Below, in pieces: positions 46,324 through 57,142 of a stretch of DNA of 64,000 nt. Under the pieces are notes generated by a model. It was not told the origin of the DNA, searched no databases, and worked only from the letters and a program-made list of their open reading frames with translations. Both the position numbers and the translations under genes were made by a program. Every line of letters starts with the position of its first letter. Position 1 is the first letter of the stretch. This DNA is from Oscillospiraceae bacterium (GTDB lineage: Bacteria > Bacillota > Clostridia > Oscillospirales > Oscillospiraceae), in the NCBI GenBank assembly GCA_024697625.1, contig JAILFJ010000123.1, positions 1 to 64,000 on the forward strand. Direction: 5' to 3'.

Positions 46324-48435
46324 ATGATTGTTACGATTTTCATTGATGGCCGGGCGCTGCGCATCGAGGAGGGCACAAATATCCTCGAAGCGGCGCTCCA
46401 AAACGGCATTTACATTCCACACCTCTGCCATCATCCTGATCTGCTGGATCTTGGCTCCTGCCGCCTCTGCATCGTAGAAGTGGAGGGGCAGGAGGGTGTA
46501 CAGCCTTCCTGCAAGCTTGCAGCGTCTGACGGCATGGTTATCCGTACCAGATCCGAACAGATCACGAAGCTGCGCAATCTCTCCATGGAACTTCTGCTGG
46601 CAGCCCATCCCGAGGACTGCTCCACCTGTCCGAAGTACGGCAAGTGCGAGCTGCAGACGCTGATCCAGTATATGGGTGTGTCCGCAACGCGTATGGCCAG
46701 CCGGATCAAAGGTCTCAAGATGGACGAGCGCAACCCGCTTATTATTCACGATATGAACCGCTGTGTACTGTGCGGACGCTGTGTTCGCGCCTGCAAAGAC
46801 CTGCGTCAGGTGGGCGTACTGCAATACAACAAGAAGAATCTTGAAACCTATGTCGGCACACTGCACGACAAACTTCTGAAAGATGCCGATTGCCGCTTCT
46901 GTGGTGCGTGCGCCGAGGTTTGCCCGACCGGTACCATCCGTGACGCAATCAACTGGAATCCTATCGAGAAGCGCGACACGTTAATCCCCTGCGCTGCAGA
47001 ATGCCCAGCTCACGCCGACGTTCCACGCTATGTTCGTCTTGTCAGGGAAGGCCGTTATGACGAGGCAACTGCAGTTATCCACGAGCGCATCCCCTTCCCG
47101 GAGTGTCTGGGTCGTATCTGTGCCCATACCTGCGAGGGGCAGTGCCGGCGAGGCCAGCTGAACGAGCCCATCTCGATCCGCAACATCAAGCGCTATGCCG
47201 CAGAGCATACGAACAATGAGCTGTGGAAGAAGAATCAGAAGCGCCTGCCCGCCAGCGGGAAAAGGGTCTGCGTTGTGGGCGGAGGCCCCGCAGGCATGAC
47301 TGCAGCCTTTTATCTGGCAAAGCAAGGTCACGACGTCACCATAAAGGAAAGGTATCCGACTCTCGGTGGCCAGATGTCCTACGGCATTCCAGCCTATCGC
47401 CTTCCTCGTGAGGTGATCGCGAAAGAGGCCTCCTATCTGTCAGAGGTCGGCGTACATGTCGAAATAGACTGCAGTGTCACAAAGCCCGCTGAGTTGCTGG
47501 CTGAGTACGATGCAGTTTTGATGGCTGTCGGTACTCATGAGGGCAACAGGCTTAAAATGCCCGGCAATGAGCTGCCCGGAGTGCTGCTGTGCAGTGACTT
47601 TCTCCGGAAAGCCGCCATGAGGCAGGACACCGGCATGGGCAAAAGCGTCGTCATCATGGGAGGCGGTAACGTGGCATTCGACTGTGCCCGCACTGCCGTC
47701 CGGCTCGGTGCGGAAGACGTTTCACTCGCTTTCCGAAAAAAACGCGTACAGCTCACCGCAGATTCTGAGGAGATTGAACAGGCAGAGCAGGAGGGCGTTC
47801 ACATTCTGGAGGCCCGCACCTTTGACCGCATTCTGGGATCTGAAACCGTTGAGGGTGTTGAATTCAGCATCGTCAAACGCAACTATACAGACGACACAGG
47901 ACGTTCAGTTACCGAGAAGCAGGAAGGTTCAGCCCATGTTATACCGGCCGACACGGTGATCTTCGCCGCCGGCCAGCACACCGACCTGCCTGCGGAAGCC
48001 GGTCTCGAACGTGGCAAAGCCAATTCCATTGCCGTGAAGGATGGAAGCCTTCAAACCTCCGTTGAAGGCATTTTCGCCTGCGGTGACGCTGTTTACGGCA
48101 CCAAAACCGTCATCAGGGCTGTAGCCTCCGGCCGGCAGGCAGCAAGCGAGATCGACCGCTTTCTTGGCGGTGATGGTGACATTACCGAGAAGCTCTGCCA
48201 GACCGAGGCGCCGTCCCCGGCAATCGGAAGGATCGAAGGTTTTAGCTTCCGCAAACGTGAGGAGGAAGCGTTCCTCGACCCCGACGAACGCAGGCATGAT
48301 TTCCGTCCGATCAGCAACGGCATCTGTGACAATGCGATCTGCAGCGAGGCCGAACGCTGCCTGCAATGCGACCTGCGCTTCAACATCACAGATCATCGGC
48401 TGTGGAGTGACTATCCCAGCAGTAAGGAGGCATAG
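46324..48435 (+). CDS. Multi-domain Fe-S/FAD oxidoreductase (HydA-N-type + GltD-like)
   Basis: A 703-residue protein. Residues 1-75 are a [2Fe-2S] ferredoxin (C-x11-C-x2-C then C), 95-110 a His/Cys [4Fe-4S] region, 145-205 two [4Fe-4S] sites (C-V-L-C-G-R-C-V-R-A-C and C-R-F-C-G-A-C-A-E-V-C-P). From about 225 it is a GltD/NfnB-like flavoprotein with FAD site V-C-V-V-G-G-G-P-A-G (about 315) and NAD(P) site M-G-G-G-N-V-A-F-D (about 445). It resembles electron-bifurcating or NAD(P)H-linked enzymes. It likely moves electrons between NAD(P)H and the next two proteins. Confidence 0.85.
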   Translation: MIVTIFIDGRALRIEEGTNILEAALQNGIYIPHLCHHPDLLDLGSCRLCIVEVEGQEGVQPSCKLAASDGMVIRTRSEQITKLRNLSMELLLAAHPEDCSTCPKYGKCELQTLIQYMGVSATRMASRIKGLKMDERNPLIIHDMNRCVLCGRCVRACKDLRQVGVLQYNKKNLETYVGTLHDKLLKDADCRFCGACAEVCPTGTIRDAINWNPIEKRDTLIPCAAECPAHADVPRYVRLVREGRYDEATAVIHERIPFPECLGRICAHTCEGQCRRGQLNEPISIRNIKRYAAEHTNNELWKKNQKRLPASGKRVCVVGGGPAGMTAAFYLAKQGHDVTIKERYPTLGGQMSYGIPAYRLPREVIAKEASYLSEVGVHVEIDCSVTKPAELLAEYDAVLMAVGTHEGNRLKMPGNELPGVLLCSDFLRKAAMRQDTGMGKSVVIMGGGNVAFDCARTAVRLGAEDVSLAFRKKRVQLTADSEEIEQAEQEGVHILEARTFDRILGSETVEGVEFSIVKRNYTDDTGRSVTEKQEGSAHVIPADTVIFAAGQHTDLPAEAGLERGKANSIAVKDGSLQTSVEGIFACGDAVYGTKTVIRAVASGRQAASEIDRFLGGDGDITEKLCQTEAPSPAIGRIEGFSFRKREEEAFLDPDERRHDFRPISNGICDNAICSEAERCLQCDLRFNITDHRLWSDYPSSKEA

Positions 48436-48437
48436 AG

Positions 48438-49841
48438 ATGAGTCTTCTGCATAACAACATAAGAGCGCTGGAAATGGTCTCCGATCTGGACACGAAAGCT
48501 CTCATATCTGTTTTCGGTACAAAAGAGCCTGTCTCCGGCTGCGTAACTGCCTCCGTTTGGAACACCGACACTGAGCGGCGCAAGGAATCTCTGCTGGAGA
48601 AAAACCCTGCAGGTGTTGTTGCCGGGCTCAAGATACTCACTCTGCTTTCCGGCGCACAGGCTGCGGTAATTGTTACAGCCGCAGAAGGCGTTGAATCCGA
48701 GCTGGAGGCTGCCGCCAGACAGGTGAATCTGACGCTCTCTCTGGAGAAACGGGCCGATCTGGTGAAATTCGAGCATCGCAATGACTTACTTGTGACTCTT
48801 GATGAGGCCGCTTCATACGCGGCATGCCTGTGCGGTGAAGAGCCTGGCCTGCTGATTGCCGTAGACGACGGCGAATTGCAGGAGCTGCCTCCGGAGACAC
48901 TGGTCACCGATCTGGTGCCTGTAGCTTGCAAGGCTGTACTGACAGACCACCGCTTTTACGCTCCCGCCGAGCTTACAGGGCTGAGTCTCGGTGACCTGGG
49001 CAGCAGGAGCGGCGTACTGCGAGTACTGACAGAAAAAGACTGTCTCGTTGACCTGGCGAAGAAAGAGATCTCCATTCTCCGCGAGAAGAGCTGCGGTCGC
49101 TGTACTTTCTGCCGCGAAGGTCTTTTTCAGCACAGTGTAATCGCTGAAGACCTCAGCAGTGGCCGTTTAAAGCCCCCGGCACTGGATCTCGCACGGGAGC
49201 TGGCAGATGCGATGTTTGTCTCTACGAGCTGCTCTCTTGGAGAAGACGCCGGCAATCCGATGGCATCCCTGTTGCGGGCCTTTCCGCAGGAGGTGGAAGC
49301 TCATGCCCGCCGCAGGGAATGTCCTGCAGGCATATGCACAGCCTTCATAACCTTCTATATTGATCCAGCCAAATGTCTCGGAAGTCATGACTGTGTCAGG
49401 AGCTGCCCGGTACACGCCATTGATGTAAAGCCCGGCTTCACATCAATGATCGACAGCTTCGACTGTATAAAGTGCGGCAGTTGCCTCACTGCCTGCACGC
49501 AGAGCGCCATTGTCAGAGTTTCTGGAAAGGCCCGCATTCCGGACAGACCTGCGCGGCTCAAAGACTCCTCAATGGAAGAAACACAGGTTGAAAGCACACC
49601 TGAAAAGCGTGAGGGAGGCAGCAGACGCAAACGCAGCTTTGCCCGCCCCGCTGGCGCCAGCGCGCCTGTAAAATCTGAAGCGCCTGTTGCACCGCCTTCC
49701 GATCCGGTTTCGGAGGCAGTGCCGACCCCCGCTCCCTCAGTTGCGCCCATGCCAACCAGGCCAGCCTCGCAGCCGCTCGTCACCCGTGCCAGTGGCAGCA
49801 AACGCAAGCACAGCTATGCCAAACCGATTAAACCAGAATAA
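48438..49841 (+). CDS. NuoF-like Fe-S protein with ferredoxin domain and basic tail
   Basis: A 467-residue protein. Residues about 1-200 are not recognised; they lack the G-R-G-G-A-G-F FMN/NADH site of NuoF. Then follow the NuoF Fe-S signature C-G-R-C-T-F-C-R-E-G (about 215), and two [4Fe-4S] sites (C-L-G-S-H-D-C-V-R-S-C-P and C-I-K-C-G-S-C-L-T-A-C). The last 90 residues are Pro/Ala/Ser-rich with a twice-seen S-x-[RK]-R-K-[RH]-S-[FY]-A-[RK]-P motif. It seems an electron relay without its own flavin site. Confidence 0.8.
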   Translation: MSLLHNNIRALEMVSDLDTKALISVFGTKEPVSGCVTASVWNTDTERRKESLLEKNPAGVVAGLKILTLLSGAQAAVIVTAAEGVESELEAAARQVNLTLSLEKRADLVKFEHRNDLLVTLDEAASYAACLCGEEPGLLIAVDDGELQELPPETLVTDLVPVACKAVLTDHRFYAPAELTGLSLGDLGSRSGVLRVLTEKDCLVDLAKKEISILREKSCGRCTFCREGLFQHSVIAEDLSSGRLKPPALDLARELADAMFVSTSCSLGEDAGNPMASLLRAFPQEVEAHARRRECPAGICTAFITFYIDPAKCLGSHDCVRSCPVHAIDVKPGFTSMIDSFDCIKCGSCLTACTQSAIVRVSGKARIPDRPARLKDSSMEETQVESTPEKREGGSRRKRSFARPAGASAPVKSEAPVAPPSDPVSEAVPTPAPSVAPMPTRPASQPLVTRASGSKRKHSYAKPIKPE

Positions 49842-49859
49842 ACAAAGGAGAATGAAAGT

Positions 49860-51320
49860 ATGAAACAGCTCAATACCGATGTCGTCATCATTGCCGGCGG
49901 TCCTGCCGGTTTGGCCGCGGCCATCACCGCGGGGGAACGCGGACTCAAATCCGTCATCCTCGAGAAGTCCAGTACTACCGGCGGCGCTGCCAACATGGGT
50001 ATGGGTCCCCTTGGCATCGGCACCAGGATTCAGAAGGATCAGTTCAACGATATTTCTGTGGCTGAGGCGCTTGACCTGCATATGAATTATACCCACTTTC
50101 AGGTGGACAGCGACCTTGTTGCCACCTACTTCGGCAAGAGCGCCGATACCATCGAGTGGCTTCAGGAGATGGGCGTAGAGTTTGCAGGTGCCTTCCGCTA
50201 CTTCCGTGAATCCGAGGCCACCTGGCATATCGTCAAGCCTGAGAACGGTGTCATCGGTCCTCGCGCTGCCAGCGCCATGGTCAAGATCATGACCGAACGT
50301 GCCAAAGACCTGGGCTGTGAGATCCTGCTCGAAACTCCGGCCAGTTCTCTGATTGTTGAGGACGATAAGGTCTGCGGCGCCGTTGCCACCGACCAAAGCG
50401 GCGAGAAGCTCGAAGTACGCGGTCAGGCTGTCATTGTCTGCACCGGGGGCTTCGGCAATAATAAAGAGATGATAAAGCAGGAGTTCGGTCTGAACCTTGC
50501 GGAGGATTTCTATCCGTTTATGATCCCTGGCATCACCGGCGACGGTCTGCGCATGATGTGGGCAGTCGGTGCAAAGAAGTGGGGTGCAAACATTGAGGCC
50601 ATCTACCAGATTCCTGACAACCTCAACTGGTTCCTGCTTGACGCAGTCCTGCGCCAGCCAAACCTGATGGTCAATCAGAACGGCGAGCGTTTTATGAACG
50701 AGGGCTATATGGGCAACACCACCTTTGCCGGCAATGCGTTACGCTTGCAGCCGGGCAACTACGGCTACTGCATCATGGACCGCGGTATCCTGCGTGAGTA
50801 CCAGAAGAACGGTCCGGACATCATGGACATCGTACACCCGGCTGAAGCTTTCTTCGGTTTCGACCAGCAGGCTGCGCAGGCACTGGAGCAGGGTTATGAA
50901 GCCTACTTTGAGGCAGCCACCATAGAAGAGCTTGCTGAGCAGCTCGGTATTGACCCCGAAATACTGCAGGATACCGTGGACCAGTACAACGAGTTCTGCC
51001 GCTGCGGTGTTGACAGCCAGTTTCATAAGGATCAGCGTTATCTGCATGAACTGACCGGCAAAGGTCATTACATTGTCGGCAAGTTCTATCTTGGAGCTTA
51101 CGGTACCGTAGGCGGCGTGCGCATCAACAAGTACTGCGAGGTCCTCAACGACGATCTGCTGCCCATCGAAGGTCTGTACAGTGCCGGCTCTGATGCCAAC
51201 ACCATCTATGGCGACAGTTACAACTTCACTCTGCCCGGCAACACGATGGGCTTTGCCATCAACACTGGCCGTATGGCCGGCGAGAGTGTGGCAGATTACA
51301 TCGCTGATCTGGAAGGCTGA
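49860..51320 (+). CDS. Fumarate-reductase-like FAD flavoprotein
   Basis: A 486-residue flavoprotein: FAD site A-G-G-P-A-G-L-A-A-A-I (about 13), E-K-S-S-T-T-G-G, and C-terminal G-T-V-G-G-V-R-I, Y-S-A-G-S-D-A-N and P-G-N-T-M-G-F-A. This is the FAD-binding-2 family (fumarate reductase, urocanate reductase, ketosteroid dehydrogenase), which reduces activated C=C bonds. Last gene of the operon, closed by the hairpin at 51402-51459. Likely terminal electron sink or C=C reductase of the pathway. Confidence 0.87.
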   Translation: MKQLNTDVVIIAGGPAGLAAAITAGERGLKSVILEKSSTTGGAANMGMGPLGIGTRIQKDQFNDISVAEALDLHMNYTHFQVDSDLVATYFGKSADTIEWLQEMGVEFAGAFRYFRESEATWHIVKPENGVIGPRAASAMVKIMTERAKDLGCEILLETPASSLIVEDDKVCGAVATDQSGEKLEVRGQAVIVCTGGFGNNKEMIKQEFGLNLAEDFYPFMIPGITGDGLRMMWAVGAKKWGANIEAIYQIPDNLNWFLLDAVLRQPNLMVNQNGERFMNEGYMGNTTFAGNALRLQPGNYGYCIMDRGILREYQKNGPDIMDIVHPAEAFFGFDQQAAQALEQGYEAYFEAATIEELAEQLGIDPEILQDTVDQYNEFCRCGVDSQFHKDQRYLHELTGKGHYIVGKFYLGAYGTVGGVRINKYCEVLNDDLLPIEGLYSAGSDANTIYGDSYNFTLPGNTMGFAINTGRMAGESVADYIADLEG

Positions 51321-51401
51321 AGGAGAGTAAAGCGAGAGCAGCTTACCCTTCCGTACATCTCGCATTATTTTTTCTGCACATAGCTTCTTTCAAAGCATGG
51401 C

Positions 51402-51459
51402 AATGCTCCCTCTGTGATTGCAGTGTTTTTTACTGCTTCTCATAGAGGGAGCATTATTC
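51402..51459 (+). terminator. Terminator of the ten-gene operon
   Basis: A 12-bp perfect stem (51402-51413 with 51444-51455) encloses a second smaller hairpin (GCAGT/ACTGC); a weak T stretch follows. No gene lies between 51321 and 51581. Confidence 0.75.
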
Positions 51460-51581
51460 TCACTTGTTTTTTGAAGGCAATCCTTCCAGTTACGGGATAC
51501 GAAAAAAGGAGCTTTGTCTGCTGTTAAACTGCCTCTCTCGTATGCTCTCTATTGGTCTCATGGCCTGGGGTGTTCAAGCGG

Positions 51582-52052
51582 TTACTGGTTGCGTTCTTTC
51601 AGGGCGCGGTCCATCTCACGCTTCCCCTGACGTTCCGCGTCGCTTTCACGCTTGTCGTGGAGCTTCTTTCCTTTGCAGAGGCCCAGCTCCACCTTCACGC
51701 GGCTGTCCTTGAAGTAGAGACTCAGCGGGATCAGCGCCACGCCGTCCTGCATCACCCGGGCCTGGAGCTTCACGATCTCCCGCTTGTGCATCAGCAGCCG
51801 GCGGGGCCGGACCGGGTCCCGGTTGAAGATGTTCCCATGCTCATACGGGCTGATGTGCATGCCCCGGACGAACAGCTCCCCGTCCTTCACCGTACAGAAG
51901 CAGTCCTTCAGATTCACCTGGCCGGCCCGGATGGACTTGACCTCCGTTCCGCAGAGCTCGATGCCGGCTTCGAAGCGCTCCAGGACAAAGTATTCGTGAA
52001 AAGCCTTTCGGTTGTCGGCGATCTTCTTGATGCCAAGCTGTTTGGGAGACAT
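51582..52052 (-). CDS. smpB: SsrA-binding protein SmpB
   Basis: A 156-residue protein: [34 protein letters not shown] and a basic tail ending in K-R-E. SmpB brings tmRNA to stalled ribosomes. Here it is 14 kb from ssrA. It follows polC on the minus strand. Confidence 0.97.
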   Translation of the reverse strand: MSPKQLGIKKIADNRKAFHEYFVLERFEAGIELCGTEVKSIRAGQVNLKDCFCTVKDGELFVRGMHISPYEHGNIFNRDPVRPRRLLMHKREIVKLQARVMQDGVALIPLSLYFKDSRVKVELGLCKGKKLHDKRESDAERQGKREMDRALKERNQ

Positions 52053-52065
52053 AATCCTTCCTCCT

Positions 52066-55000
52066 TCAGAAGTCGAAGAGGCTGACCTGGCTGGTGTCCG
52101 GCAGGTCTCCGAAGGCGCCCAGGCTTTTCAGCGCCTCCAGGTGGGTCTGGCTGACCTTGGGGCAGGCCTCCGAGATCTCCTCCACGGACAGAAAGCTCTT
52201 CCCCGCGCAGGCGCCCAGGTCCTGCGCTGCGGTCTCGCCCAGGCCAGCGATGGCCACATACGGCGGACGGATCCGCCCGTCTTCGGTCAGGGTGAACTTC
52301 GTCGCGTCGGATTTCCCGAACTCGATCGGCGCGAAGCGGAAGCCCCGCATGTTGAACTCGTACACCGCCTCCAGCGTGACCAGCAGGTCCTCCTCGTTGG
52401 CCGTCAGGCTCGCAGCACGGCGCATCTCGTTGATCTTACGCCGGACGCTCTCCGTCCCGCCGCACATCATCCCCGCGTCGAAGCCGCCTTTCTGGCTCCG
52501 CCGGTAGAAGTACGCCGAGTAGAACGCCAGCGGCCGGTGCACCTTGAACCAGGCGATCCGGAACGCCATCATCACGTAGGCCACCGCGTGCGCCTTCGGG
52601 AACAGGTAGGCGATCTTCCGGGCCGAGTCGATCCACCAGTCCGGCACCCCCATGTCCTTCATCTGCTGCTCCGCGTCGTCCGGGAATTTCCCCTGCTTCT
52701 TCACCTTGCCCTTGCGCACCGCCTCCATCGTCTTGAAGGCCAGCGCCGGCTGCATCCCCTTCCCGATCAGGTAGATCATGATGTCGTCACGGCAGCCGAT
52801 GGTGTCGTTGACCGAGGCGGTTCCGCTGACGATCAGGTCGTGGATGTTCCCCGCCCACACGTCCGTGCCGTGGGAGAAGCCCGAGAGCCGGATCAGCGTG
52901 TCAAACTGTTTCGGCTGCGTGTCCACCAGCATCTGCCGCGTGAACGCCGTGCCAAACTCCGGGACCCCGATGGTCCCCGTCTTCCCGATGATCGGGTCGT
53001 CCTCCGGCAGCCCCAGCTTCGCAGGGCTCGTGAAGATGCTCATGGTGTCCGGGTCCGAGAGCGGGATCTCCTTCGCGTCCTCCCCCGTCAGGTCCTCCAT
53101 CATGCGGATCATCGTCGGGTCGTCGTGGCCCAGCTCGTCCAGCTTCAGGAGGTTCGCCTCCATGCAGTGGTACTCGAAGTGGGTCGTCACGATGTCGGAC
53201 TTCGGGTCGTCCGCCGGGTGCTGGACCGGGCAGAAATCCGTCACGTCCATGTCCTGCGGAATGACCACGAGCCCGCCCGGGTGCTGCCCTGTGGTGCGCT
53301 TGATGCCCACGAGGCCCTGGGCCAGACGGTTCTCCTCGGCCTTGGTGGCCTTGATGCCGCGCTCCTCCAGGTACTTCTTCACGTAGCCGTAGGCGGTCTT
53401 CTCCGCCAGGGTCCCGATGGTGCCCGCACGGAAGACGTGGTCCGAACCGAAGAGGGTCTCAGTGTACTTGTGGGCCCGGGCCTGGTACTCCCCCGAGAAG
53501 TTCAGGTCGATGTCCGGGGTCTTCTCGTTGCCGGGGAAGCCGAGGAAGGTCTCGAAGGGGATGTCGAAGCCGTCCCGGCGCAGCTTCGCGCCGCAGCGGG
53601 GGCAGTTCTTCTCGGGCATGTCGGCGCCGCAGCCCCAGCGCTCCTCCGGCGCGGGCGCGTCCGTCACGCAGCGCTCCGGCTCGTCCGGGTACCACTGCAG
53701 GCCCAGGGTCGGGAACTCGGAGTAGCGGCAGGACGGGCAGACGTAGTGGGGCGGCAGGGAGTTGACCTCGGTGATGCCGGACATCCAGGCCGCCATGGAC
53801 GAGCCAACGCTGCCCCGGCTCCCCACCAGGTAGCCGTGCTCCAGGGAGTTCTGGACCAGCTTCTGGGCGCTCATGTAGATCACGTCGTAGTTGTGGTCCA
53901 GGATCGTGTTCAGCTCGGTCTCGACGCGCTCCCGCACCGGGGGCGGAGGGTTTAAGCCGTAGACCCGGTGCATCCGGCCCAGGACCAGGTCCCGGAGCTC
54001 GCCGGCGGAGTTCTCGATCTTCGGGGGGAAGAGGTCCTTGGGCAGGAGCTCGATCTCGTCGATCTGGTCGGCGATGGCCCGGGTGTTGTTCACTACCACC
54101 TCCCGTGCGGTCTCCTCGCCCAGGTAGCTGAACTCCTTCAGCATCTCGTCGGTGGAGCGGAAGTAGATCGGGCAGGGGCGGTCCGGGTCCGAGAACTTCT
54201 TCGCGGCCTGGAGGATGCGGCGGTACTGCTCGTCCTCCGGGTCCAGGAAGTGCACGTCGCAGGTCGCCACGACGGGCTTCCCCATGCTGCGGCCCAGCTC
54301 CACGATCTTCCGGTTGTAGTCCTTCAAAACCTCCACGGAGGCCACCCGGCCGTCGTCCACCAGGAAGCCGTTGTTCGCCAGGGGCTGGATCTCCAGGTAG
54401 TCGCAGAGGGAGGCGATCCGGCGCAGCCGCGCGTCGCTCTCGCCCCGGAGGATGGCGCCGTAGAGCTCGCCCATGCCGCAGGCCGAGCCCACCAGGATGC
54501 CCTCCCGGTGCTGCAGGAGCAGGCTCTTCGGGATGATCGGGCTGCGGTGGAAGTGCTGCAGGTAGGAGGCCGAGATCATCTGGTACAGGTTCTTCAGGCC
54601 CGTGCGGTTCTTCACCAGCAGGATCAGGTGCCAGGTCTTGTCCGTGTCCTCCCGGTGGAGCCGGGCGCAGACTGCGGAGACGTCGTCCACGGTCTCGGCG
54701 CCCTCGGCCCGGAGCATCGGGATGAACTTCGCCATGATGCGGGCCACCACCATCGCGTCGTCGCTGGCCCGGTGGTGGTTGAACTTTGGGAGGTTCAGCC
54801 GGTTGGAGACCGTGTCCAGCTTGAAGCGCTTCAGGTCCTGCAGCAGGGCCTGGGACAGGGGCAGGGTGTCCAGGTACACGGGCTCGAACGGGATGGAATG
54901 CCTCGCGGCGCAGGCGCGCATGAAGCCGGTGTCGAAGGCGGCGTTATGGGCGATGAGGGGCCTGCCGCCCGCGTAGTCCAGAAACTGCCGCAGGGCCTCG

Positions 55001-56103
55001 GCCTCCTTCGGCGCCCCCGCCACGTCGCTGTCCCGGATGCCGGTGAGGCGGGTGATGTCCGCGGGGATCGGCTTCTCCGGGTCCACGAAGGTGTTGAAGG
55101 TCGAGAGGATCCGGTCGCCGGAGAAGATCACGGCACCGATCTCGGTCATGCGCTCGTCCTGCTCGTTGAGCCCGGTGGTCTCGATGTCGAAGGCCACGAA
55201 CTCGGTCTCCAGCGGCAGCGGGCAGCTCCCCGTCAGGGCCTCCCGGTCGCCCAGGTCGTCCCGGTAGTAGGCCTCGAGGCCGTAGAGGATCTTCACGCCG
55301 TGCTTCTTCCCCGCCTTCCACATGTCCGGGAAGGCCTGGGCCACGCCGTGGTCCGTCACCGCGATCGCCGGCATGCCCCAGAAGGCGGCACGCTTCACCA
55401 CGGCCTCCGGGTCCGTCAGGGCGTCCAGGGTCGAGAACCGGGTGTGCAGGTGGAGCTCCACCCGCTTCTCCTCCGCCGTGTCCGGGCGCAGCGTCTTCTT
55501 CGCGCGCATGATGTTCCGCGGGTCCAGGACCATGTCGTCGTCGTACTTCGACCAGGTGACCTCGCCCTGGACCAGCAGGTGGTCCCCCTTCGAGATCCGG
55601 TCGATGACGGAGCGGTCGTCGTCCGAGCGCAGGAAGCGGGTGACCCGGATGCTGTTGGTCCGGTCCGTCAGGTCGAAGCTCAGCACCGCCCCGCCGCTCT
55701 TCTGCAGCTGGCGGCTGGTCACGTCCACCACGTCCCCCTCCACGGTCACCTTCCCCGACTCGAGGGTCAGGGTCGACATCGGCACGGGGCTCCGCCGGAT
55801 CCGGCGGCCGAACAGCACATCGCCGCCCGGGCCCTCCCCCTCCGCCGGCAGCGCCGCCATGGAGGGAGGCAGCGGGTACTCCGCCTGCAGCTCCGCCTTC
55901 TCGAGGGAGTAGCTGCGAAGCAGGCTGTCCCGCAGCCGCGTCAGGTCGTTGGGTGAGGGCATCGCCGTGAACCGGGCCCTCACCGTGAGGCTCCGGTCCT
56001 TCAGGTTCACCGTGGCCTCCAGCACCTCCGCCCCCTCCAGGCCTCCGGCCAGGTCCTTCAGCGGCGCGCAGCCCGGGAAGACCGTCAGGAAGGGGCTAGG
56101 CAT
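52066..56103 (-). CDS. polC: DNA polymerase III alpha subunit, PolC type
   Basis: A 1345-residue PolC: OB-fold (about 105-205), PHP start E-L-H-L-H-T-R-F-S (about 215), inserted DEDD exonuclease [10 protein letters not shown] (about 305), PHP end, zinc region (C-P-S-C, C-G-A, C-P-R-C-G), palm with P-D-I-D-L-N-F-S-G (about 865) and C-terminal domains. It is slightly shorter than usual (about 1430), mainly at the N-terminus. The gene is strikingly GC-rich in third codon positions, so it has long accidental frames on the other strand. It overlaps ispG by 8 bases. Confidence 0.96.
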   Translation of the reverse strand: MPSPFLTVFPGCAPLKDLAGGLEGAEVLEATVNLKDRSLTVRARFTAMPSPNDLTRLRDSLLRSYSLEKAELQAEYPLPPSMAALPAEGEGPGGDVLFGRRIRRSPVPMSTLTLESGKVTVEGDVVDVTSRQLQKSGGAVLSFDLTDRTNSIRVTRFLRSDDDRSVIDRISKGDHLLVQGEVTWSKYDDDMVLDPRNIMRAKKTLRPDTAEEKRVELHLHTRFSTLDALTDPEAVVKRAAFWGMPAIAVTDHGVAQAFPDMWKAGKKHGVKILYGLEAYYRDDLGDREALTGSCPLPLETEFVAFDIETTGLNEQDERMTEIGAVIFSGDRILSTFNTFVDPEKPIPADITRLTGIRDSDVAGAPKEAEALRQFLDYAGGRPLIAHNAAFDTGFMRACAARHSIPFEPVYLDTLPLSQALLQDLKRFKLDTVSNRLNLPKFNHHRASDDAMVVARIMAKFIPMLRAEGAETVDDVSAVCARLHREDTDKTWHLILLVKNRTGLKNLYQMISASYLQHFHRSPIIPKSLLLQHREGILVGSACGMGELYGAILRGESDARLRRIASLCDYLEIQPLANNGFLVDDGRVASVEVLKDYNRKIVELGRSMGKPVVATCDVHFLDPEDEQYRRILQAAKKFSDPDRPCPIYFRSTDEMLKEFSYLGEETAREVVVNNTRAIADQIDEIELLPKDLFPPKIENSAGELRDLVLGRMHRVYGLNPPPPVRERVETELNTILDHNYDVIYMSAQKLVQNSLEHGYLVGSRGSVGSSMAAWMSGITEVNSLPPHYVCPSCRYSEFPTLGLQWYPDEPERCVTDAPAPEERWGCGADMPEKNCPRCGAKLRRDGFDIPFETFLGFPGNEKTPDIDLNFSGEYQARAHKYTETLFGSDHVFRAGTIGTLAEKTAYGYVKKYLEERGIKATKAEENRLAQGLVGIKRTTGQHPGGLVVIPQDMDVTDFCPVQHPADDPKSDIVTTHFEYHCMEANLLKLDELGHDDPTMIRMMEDLTGEDAKEIPLSDPDTMSIFTSPAKLGLPEDDPIIGKTGTIGVPEFGTAFTRQMLVDTQPKQFDTLIRLSGFSHGTDVWAGNIHDLIVSGTASVNDTIGCRDDIMIYLIGKGMQPALAFKTMEAVRKGKVKKQGKFPDDAEQQMKDMGVPDWWIDSARKIAYLFPKAHAVAYVMMAFRIAWFKVHRPLAFYSAYFYRRSQKGGFDAGMMCGGTESVRRKINEMRRAASLTANEEDLLVTLEAVYEFNMRGFRFAPIEFGKSDATKFTLTEDGRIRPPYVAIAGLGETAAQDLGACAGKSFLSVEEISEACPKVSQTHLEALKSLGAFGDLPDTSQVSLFDF

Positions 56104-57142
56104 CGATCAGCTCCAGCAGCCGCGGCAGCAGCTCGGCATAGGGGTAGGTGCCGACCACCTCGCCCTTCTTAAACAGCAGGCCCCGGTCTCTGCCGCCCGC
56201 GATGCCGTAGTCCGCCTCCCGAGCCTCGCCCGGGCCGTTCACCACACAGCCCATCACCGCCACGGTGATGTCCCGGTCCAGGCCCCGGAGCCGCTGCTCC
56301 ACCTCCGTCGCGAGGCCGATCAGGTCGATCTCGGTCCTGCCGCAGGTCGGGCAGGAGATGAACCGCACCCCGCCGCGCCGGAGCCCCGCCGCCTTCAGGA
56401 TCGCGATCCCCGCGCTCACCTCGCGCACCGGGTCCGCCGTCAGCGACACCCGCAGCGTGCTGCCCAGGCCTTCGCACAGCAGCGTCCCGATCCCCACCGC
56501 AGACTGGATCGTCCCGTTCCACTCCGTCCCCGTCTCCGTCACGCCCAGGTGCAGCGGGTACGGGAAGCTCTCCGCCGCCAGCCGGTACGCAGCGACCGTC
56601 AGCGGGACGGAGGAGGATTTGAGGGACAGGCAGATATCGTCAAAGTCATACTTCAGGAGGAGGTCTATGTGCCCTCTGGCGCTCTCGACCAGTGCCTCCG
56701 CGCAGGGATGCCCGTACTTCTCCAGGAGAGGCTTTTCCAGACTTCCCGCGTTCACACCGATGCGGATCGGGATCCGTCTCTCGCGGCAGGCCTCGGCCAC
56801 CGCTCTGACGTGCTCTTCCCCGCCGATGTTTCCCGGGTTGATGCGGATCTTGTCGATGCCCCGTTCGGCCGCCATCAGCGCAAGGCGGTAGTCAAAATGG
56901 ATATCCGCCACAAGGGGGACGTCTGTCTCGGCCTTGATGCGGTCGATGGCAAGGGCGGAGCGCTCGTCCGGGACTGCGATGCGCACGATATCCGCCCCGG
57001 CGGCGCGCATGGCGCGGATCTGGGCGACGGTTGCCTCGACATCCCAGGTTTTGGTATTGCACATGGTCTGGACGCTGACCGGGGCCTCGCCGCCGACCGG
57101 AACGCTGCCGACCATGATCTGCTTTGTCTCGTTTCTTTTCAT
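56096..57142 (-). CDS. ispG: (E)-4-hydroxy-3-methylbut-2-enyl-diphosphate synthase
   Basis: A 348-residue IspG: G-G-x-A-P-V-S-V-Q-T-M start, R-I-N-P-G-N-I-G near 98, and the C-terminal Fe-S site with C-P-T-C-G-R-T and C-V-V-N-G-P-G-E. It makes HMBPP in the MEP isoprenoid pathway. Sits with rseP, dxr and uppS, its usual neighbours. Confidence 0.97.
   Translation of the reverse strand: MKRNETKQIMVGSVPVGGEAPVSVQTMCNTKTWDVEATVAQIRAMRAAGADIVRIAVPDERSALAIDRIKAETDVPLVADIHFDYRLALMAAERGIDKIRINPGNIGGEEHVRAVAEACRERRIPIRIGVNAGSLEKPLLEKYGHPCAEALVESARGHIDLLLKYDFDDICLSLKSSSVPLTVAAYRLAAESFPYPLHLGVTETGTEWNGTIQSAVGIGTLLCEGLGSTLRVSLTADPVREVSAGIAILKAAGLRRGGVRFISCPTCGRTEIDLIGLATEVEQRLRGLDRDITVAVMGCVVNGPGEAREADYGIAGGRDRGLLFKKGEVVGTYPYAELLPRLLELIDA

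Noticed and set aside
52012-55956. Two very long open frames on the plus strand (647 and 662 codons)
   Set aside because: They are the antisense of polC, caused by its GC-rich third positions; composition is His/Arg/Leu/Val-rich and matches no family.
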